From NCBI RefSeq assembly GCF_015694525.1, contig NZ_JADQDM010000010.1, positions 1 to 64,000 of the forward strand: a DNA stretch of 64,000 bases, written 5' to 3'. Positions 60,397-64,000 of the stretch are shown piece after piece. A program made the position numbers and the translations under genes. This DNA is from Hymenobacter ruricola. Its GTDB lineage: Bacteria > Bacteroidota > Bacteroidia > Cytophagales > Hymenobacteraceae. Positions within the stretch are counted from its first letter, which is position 1. Each line of letters opens with the position of its first letter. The notes below the pieces were generated by a model that was not told the origin of the DNA, did not search any database, and was given only the letters and a program-made list of their open reading frames with translations.

Positions 60397-61188
60397 CTAC
60401 AGTAGCCCCCGAATCCAGCCGCCATCCACGGGGATGGAGGTGCCGGTGATGTAGCTGGCCCGCTCCGAGCACAGAAACGCGGCCAGTGCGGCAAACTCCC
60501 GGGGCTCGCCCAGCCGCCGCATCGGAATCTGGCTTTCCCAGCGCGCCGTAGCATCAGCGGCCGAAATGCCTTCCTTGGCCGCGGTGGCATCGGCCAGGCT
60601 CACCACCCGCTCGGTGCGCGTGTAGCCGGGCAGGATGTTGTTGACGGTGATGCCTTCGGCAGCTACTTCGGTGGCCAGGGTGCGGGCCATGCCCGTCACG
60701 GCCGCGCGCAGGCTGTTGGAGAGCATGAGGTTTTCCACCGGCTGCTTCACCGAGATGGAGGTGATGTTGAGGATGCGGCCCCAGCCCCGCGCCTTCATGC
60801 CGGGCAGCACGGCGCGCGTCAGCTCCACCACGCTGGTGAGGAGCAGCTGCGTGGCGGCGTGCCACTGCTCGGCGCTTAGCGCGTCGAAGGTGCCGGCGGG
60901 CGGGCCGCCCGCGTTGGTCACCAGAATGTCGATGCGCCCGAACCGCCCCTGCGCGGCTTGCACCACGCGGGCCACGTCGGCCGGCTCGGCCACGTTGGCG
61001 GCAATGCCCAGCACGGGCACGCCCGTGGCGGCGGAGATGGCGGCGCAGGTTGCCTGCAAGGCTTCGTCGTGGCGGGCGCAAAGGATGAGCGCGGCGCCTT
61101 CCGCGGCCAGCTCTTCGGCCACAGCCCGGCCCAGGCCCTTGCTGGCGGCGGCCACCAGGGCCACTTTGCCTTTCAATCCGAGGTCCAT
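60397..61188 (-). CDS. SDR-family protein lacking the Tyr-Lys catalytic pair
   Basis: The 263-residue product has a good cofactor site ('AAASKGLGRAVAEELA'), 'NAGGPPAG' and C-terminal 'ITGTSIPVDGGW', as in FabG-like SDRs. The segment where YxxxK is expected reads 'ENLMLSNSLRAAVTGMARTL', so neither Tyr nor Lys is in place. Similar Tyr-less SDRs are widespread and annotated as 3-oxoacyl-ACP reductases. The start at 61188 follows the cupin stop by 7 nt, so the two form an operon. Confidence 0.88.
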   Translation of the reverse strand: MDLGLKGKVALVAAASKGLGRAVAEELAAEGAALILCARHDEALQATCAAISAATGVPVLGIAANVAEPADVARVVQAAQGRFGRIDILVTNAGGPPAGTFDALSAEQWHAATQLLLTSVVELTRAVLPGMKARGWGRILNITSISVKQPVENLMLSNSLRAAVTGMARTLATEVAAEGITVNNILPGYTRTERVVSLADATAAKEGISAADATARWESQIPMRRLGEPREFAALAAFLCSERASYITGTSIPVDGGWIRGLL

Positions 61189-61195
61189 GGCCGGG

Positions 61196-61573
61196 CTACT
61201 TTTTACGCAGGTAATCGTCCGATTTATCGAGCCAGTCCTGGCGAGGCGGGCTGAAAATGTCCACGTCCAGCGTGTCCTCCAGGGCCTCCGCTTTGTGCGG
61301 CACGTTGCCGGGGATGTGCAGCACTTCGCCCACGCCCACCACAATGGGCTCGGCGTCTTCGGAGCCAATCCAAAAGCGCAGGGCGCCTTCCAGGATGTAG
61401 GTTATCTGCTCGTTTTCGTGGTGGTGTAGCGGCACGATGCAGCCTTTTTTGAGGTAGACGTGGGCCAGCATCACCTTATCGCCGGTGATGAGGCGGCGGG
61501 AAAGCTGGTCCGACAGCTGCTCTTTGGGCATGTCGTCCCAGGCGTATTTGGTTACTTGTGGAGTTTCGGGCAT
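61196..61573 (-). CDS. Cupin-domain protein
   Basis: The 125-residue product is a single cupin barrel. Motif 1 is 'VPLHHHENEQITYILEGAL' (His-His-His...Glu, metal ligands) and motif 2 is 'VLHIPGNVPHKAEAL' (second His). The start at 61573 gives the conserved length. The SDR gene follows by 7 bp, suggesting joint action on a small substrate. The reaction is unknown. Confidence 0.88.
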   Translation of the reverse strand: MPETPQVTKYAWDDMPKEQLSDQLSRRLITGDKVMLAHVYLKKGCIVPLHHHENEQITYILEGALRFWIGSEDAEPIVVGVGEVLHIPGNVPHKAEALEDTLDVDIFSPPRQDWLDKSDDYLRKK

Positions 61574-61608
61574 AGGTGTTTGGGGATGGGTAAGCGAGTG
61601 AATTAAAA

Positions 61609-61713
61609 GAACGTCATGCAGCGCGTAGCGAAGCATCTCTACCTCGATACTAATTCAAATGTTAGGATTTACTGCTGCGGTAAAGGTGCTTCGCTGACGC
61701 TCGGCATGACGTT
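61609..61713. repeat. Palindromic repeat, subfamily B (copy 4)
   Basis: gaacgtcatgcagcgcgtag faces cgctcggcatgacgttt, with aagcatct / aggtgctt inside. It lies between the cupin start and the MFS stop. Confidence 0.85.
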
Positions 61714-61745
61714 TCAACGCTTTTGACGAGTCCCCTATCCCCTTC

Positions 61746-62906
61746 TCACACCCGCACCCGGCTCGCCACCGCCGACACGCACAGCCCCATGCACGCAATC
61801 AGCGCAAACGACACGCGCAGGCTCGTGGCCCCGGCCACCATGCCAATCAGCGGTGGTCCCAGCAGGAACCCGAAAAACCCAATCGTCGACACCGAAGCCA
61901 GCGCCATGCCCGCCGACATCTGCGTCGACTTGCCGGCCGCCGAGTACACGAGCGGCACCACCGCCGACGTGCCAAACCCCACCAATAGAAAGCCCAGCAG
62001 CGCCGTGGGCAGCGTGGGCAGCAGCACGGCCGTGAGCAGCCCGGTGGCCGTGAGCAGGCCGCACAGCTGAATGACGCGGCGCGGCCCCAGGCGGGCGGCC
62101 AGCCAGTCGGCCCCGAAGCGGCCCAGCGCCATGGTGCTCATGAAGGCCGTGTAGCCCACGCCTACCCAGTCCTTATCGGCCCGAATAACCTTTTTGAAAT
62201 ACACCCCGCTCCAGTCGAACATGGCCCCCTCGCACACGAGCGCGCAGAAGGCGATGGCGCCCAGGCCCAGCAGTTCCTTGTCGGGCTTCACAAAAATGGG
62301 CTGGTCGGGGTCCACGCCGGCGTCCTGCCGCACGGTGTAGCCCGCGCTCACCGCCAAGCCCGCCAGAATGAACAGCGCGATGAAGATAAAATGCACGCCG
62401 GGCGCGATGGCCTGCCCCATCATAAACGAGCCAATGGCCGCCCCCGCGAAACCCGCCAGGCTCCACAGCCCGTGGAAGGAGCCCATGATGGGCTTGTGCT
62501 TATACAGCCGCTCCACGCCCACGGCCTGGGTGTTCACGGAGATGTTGGTGAGGTTGCCGCCCACGCCGAACAGCACCAGGCAAGGCACCAGTTGGTAGAG
62601 GCTGGTGGCCCAGCCCAGCCCCAGCAGCGCCGTGGCGTAGAGCACCACGCCCCACAGCACCACTTTGCGGCTGCCTTCCTTGGCCACCAGCCAGCCGGTG
62701 AGCGGCAGCGACACCAGCTGCCCCAGCGGAATGGCCAGCAGCACGCCGCCCAGCGCTGCCTCCGAAATGCCCATGCGCTGCTGCACGCTCGGGATGCGCG
62801 AGGCCCAGGTAGCAAAGCACAAGCCCAACAGGAAAAACAACGCCCCCACGGCCACGCGGTGGGCCTTGCGGGAAATCGGCCGGGCCGATGCAGTCAACGA
62901 AATCAT
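61746..62906 (-). CDS. MFS transporter (YbjJ-like)
   Basis: The 386-residue membrane protein has 12 predicted helices. The N-terminal half carries 'FATWASRIPSVQQRMGISEA' and 'TGWLVAKEGSRKV' (motif A), a pattern seen in YbjJ/fucose-permease-like MFS proteins. The start at 62906 (MISLTASARP) is preferred over 62936. The substrate is unknown; sugar or drug transport is possible. Confidence 0.88.
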   Translation of the reverse strand: MISLTASARPISRKAHRVAVGALFFLLGLCFATWASRIPSVQQRMGISEAALGGVLLAIPLGQLVSLPLTGWLVAKEGSRKVVLWGVVLYATALLGLGWATSLYQLVPCLVLFGVGGNLTNISVNTQAVGVERLYKHKPIMGSFHGLWSLAGFAGAAIGSFMMGQAIAPGVHFIFIALFILAGLAVSAGYTVRQDAGVDPDQPIFVKPDKELLGLGAIAFCALVCEGAMFDWSGVYFKKVIRADKDWVGVGYTAFMSTMALGRFGADWLAARLGPRRVIQLCGLLTATGLLTAVLLPTLPTALLGFLLVGFGTSAVVPLVYSAAGKSTQMSAGMALASVSTIGFFGFLLGPPLIGMVAGATSLRVSFALIACMGLCVSAVASRVRV

Positions 62907-63139
62907 ACAGTATTCCTTCTTCTCAGCCCGGCGCACCCGCCCAAAAGCTGCAAATTACAAGCTTCCCCAACGCCCCGCAGCCGCTAGTAGTTGCCTGATT
63001 TGCAAATGCGTCGCGCCTCTTCCAACAAACGTTTCCGCCCTGCGAGCCGCAGATTGCGCAGCCGTAACCAGCAGTTTGTTAGCTGTTTCCTGCCCAGTGG
63101 CCAATCCCGCCATTGCTTCACCAAATCCATTTACTATCC

Positions 63140-63230
63140 CGTCATGCAGAGCGCCAGCGAAACATCCCTACCGCGAAGAGTAAATGAATACTTGCGCGGT
63201 AAAGATGCTTCGCTGGCGCTCGGCATGACG
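63140..63230. repeat. Palindromic repeat, subfamily B (copy 5)
   Basis: cgtcatgcagagcgccagcg faces cgctggcgctcggcatgacg. It lies in a 381-bp gap (62907-63287); the first 230 bp of that gap show no gene or repeat and may hold the MFS promoter. Confidence 0.85.
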
Positions 63231-63287
63231 TTTTAGTTGGCTCCAATAGGTCCACTGGGTTCCAAGCGGCCCCAGGCTCCGGCCCTA

Positions 63288-64000
63288 TCAGGCGGCGGTG
63301 TCGAGGGTAATCTGCGTCACCACTTCGCGCAATAGCAGCGCAATGGAATCTACCAGCGGCTGCAGCTCCGCGGCCCGGAAGCCGCCTTCCCACTTGTCCA
63401 GCGCTTCCACGGGCGGCAGCAGGTGCTGGGCCCGCAGGTGCACCAGGTTAGGTTTCAGGGTGTGGGCGGTGGTTTTCAGCAGGGTCAGGTCGGCGTTTTC
63501 CATGCCTTGGCTCAGGCCCTGCATGGCCTCCTCGCAGCTTTCCACGAAGGTGGCCAGCATAAAGGCCACGAATTCCGGGTCGCCCTGGCCCACGGCCAGC
63601 AGCTCGTCCACGGCGTAGAGTTTGCCGGGGGCGTTTTCCACCGGCGCGGCCGGGGCCGGCAGGAAGGTAGGCTCGGCGTCGGGCTCCGGCTCTTCTTCCA
63701 GCGGAATGGAGCCCGGCGGCAGGGCCCACTCGGTCACCACTTTCAGCAACTCTTCCTCCTTGAAGGGCTTGGCCAGGTAGCTGTCCATGCCCGCGCCGAG
63801 GCATTTTTCGCGCTCGCCCTTCACGGCGTTGGCCGTGAGGGCGATGATGGGCGTGGTGAGGCCCAGTTGGTGGCGCAGCAGCGCGGTGGCCGCGTAGCCG
63901 TCCATCACCGGCATCTGAATGTCCATCAGAATCAGGTCGAAGCGCGTGTGCTGGGCCAGCTCCACGGCCATGGCGCCGTGCTCGGCTTCGGTCACCTGCA
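63288..64000 (-). CDS. C-terminal part of a hybrid histidine kinase: receiver plus HPt domain (truncated)
   Basis: The frame continues past the right edge without a start. The visible 236 residues begin inside a receiver domain ('VTEAEHGAMAVELA', Asp in 'LILMDIQMPVMDGYAA', 'IALTANAV', Lys in 'YLAKPFKEEEL') followed by an acidic Pro linker and an HPt domain whose phospho-accepting His lies in 'LLKTTAHTLKPNLVHL'. This is the usual end of a multistep phosphorelay kinase; the sensor and kinase parts should lie to the right. Confidence 0.92.
   Translation of the reverse strand, partial: QVTEAEHGAMAVELAQHTRFDLILMDIQMPVMDGYAATALLRHQLGLTTPIIALTANAVKGEREKCLGAGMDSYLAKPFKEEELLKVVTEWALPPGSIPLEEEPEPDAEPTFLPAPAAPVENAPGKLYAVDELLAVGQGDPEFVAFMLATFVESCEEAMQGLSQGMENADLTLLKTTAHTLKPNLVHLRAQHLLPPVEALDKWEGGFRAAELQPLVDSIALLLREVVTQITLDTAA

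Noticed and set aside
62991..63236. 81-residue plus-strand ORF near the right end
   Set aside because: It runs into palindromic repeat B5 and has no motif or start context.
1..64000. tRNA, rRNA, prophage or replication-origin features
   Set aside because: No tRNA-like T-arm plus acceptor pattern, phage structural genes or dnaA-box clusters were seen on reading; no covariance search could be run.

Overview
This window is chromosomal DNA from a GC-rich Bacteroidota bacterium, most likely a Hymenobacter-like member of the Cytophagales. The evidence is protein-based: secreted proteins carry type IX secretion (T9SS) C-terminal sorting domains, there is an OmpA/PD40 outer-membrane protein and a secreted dipeptidyl peptidase IV, Shine-Dalgarno sites are weak or absent, and several promoters match the Bacteroidota -7 element TAnnTTTG. 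No rRNA, tRNA, prophage or CRISPR-cas locus was seen. Both ends cut through genes: a secreted protein on the left and a hybrid-kinase REC-HPt tail on the right.

Layout. 1-5.9 kb: cell-surface proteins, including a T9SS cargo protein, a remnant of a second T9SS tail, a beta-barrel protein and an OmpA/PD40 protein. 6.1-9.8 kb: floA-nfeD, a small secreted protein and proS. 10-16.6 kb: a Gly/Tyr-rich lipoprotein, a FadL-like barrel, a lipoprotein and DPP IV. 16.9-31.3 kb: mostly housekeeping genes (catalase, prmC, ribD, msrC, a YgiB/YgiC-like pair, psd, glutamate dehydrogenase, cdsA, a CPBP protease, dus, a sensor kinase). 31.3-40 kb: a methyltransferase, an AttH-like lipoprotein, two paralogous membrane proteins with a Cys-rich head, an amino-acid permease and a three-gene signalling cluster. 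40.5-47.6 kb: a T9SS protein, an SDR, a REP-associated tyrosine transposase (RAYT), an EamA transporter and hemA. 47.7-54.6 kb: a molybdenum-enzyme block (FdhF/YdeP-type oxidoreductase, small partner, fdhD), a dicarboxylate symporter and a MOT1-type molybdate/sulfate transporter. 55-64 kb: a thioesterase below a cobalamin riboswitch, two MFS transporters, an FG-GAP T9SS protein, a cupin-SDR pair and the truncated kinase.

The most unusual content lies between genes. (1) About 430 bp at 54633-55065 is an array of palindromes whose dyad centres fall every 20-21 bp, with the main palindromes every 40-42 bp; two further arrays (16.6 kb and 34.9 kb) have an exact 21-bp period. (2) A 615-bp element at 23531-24145 has 80-bp terminal inverted repeats (77 of 80 identical) around a GxxExxY (PD-(D/E)XK fold) gene; its ends supply stop codons and terminator hairpins to both neighbours. 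An ORF-less relative lies 2 kb upstream. (3) Four subfamilies of long palindromic repeats, all starting GTCAT, occupy at least twelve intergenic gaps; one RAYT gene sits beside a copy and could be their mobiliser. (4) A well-formed cobalamin riboswitch is followed only by a thioesterase.

Family assignments come from recognising motifs by eye; no database search was run.
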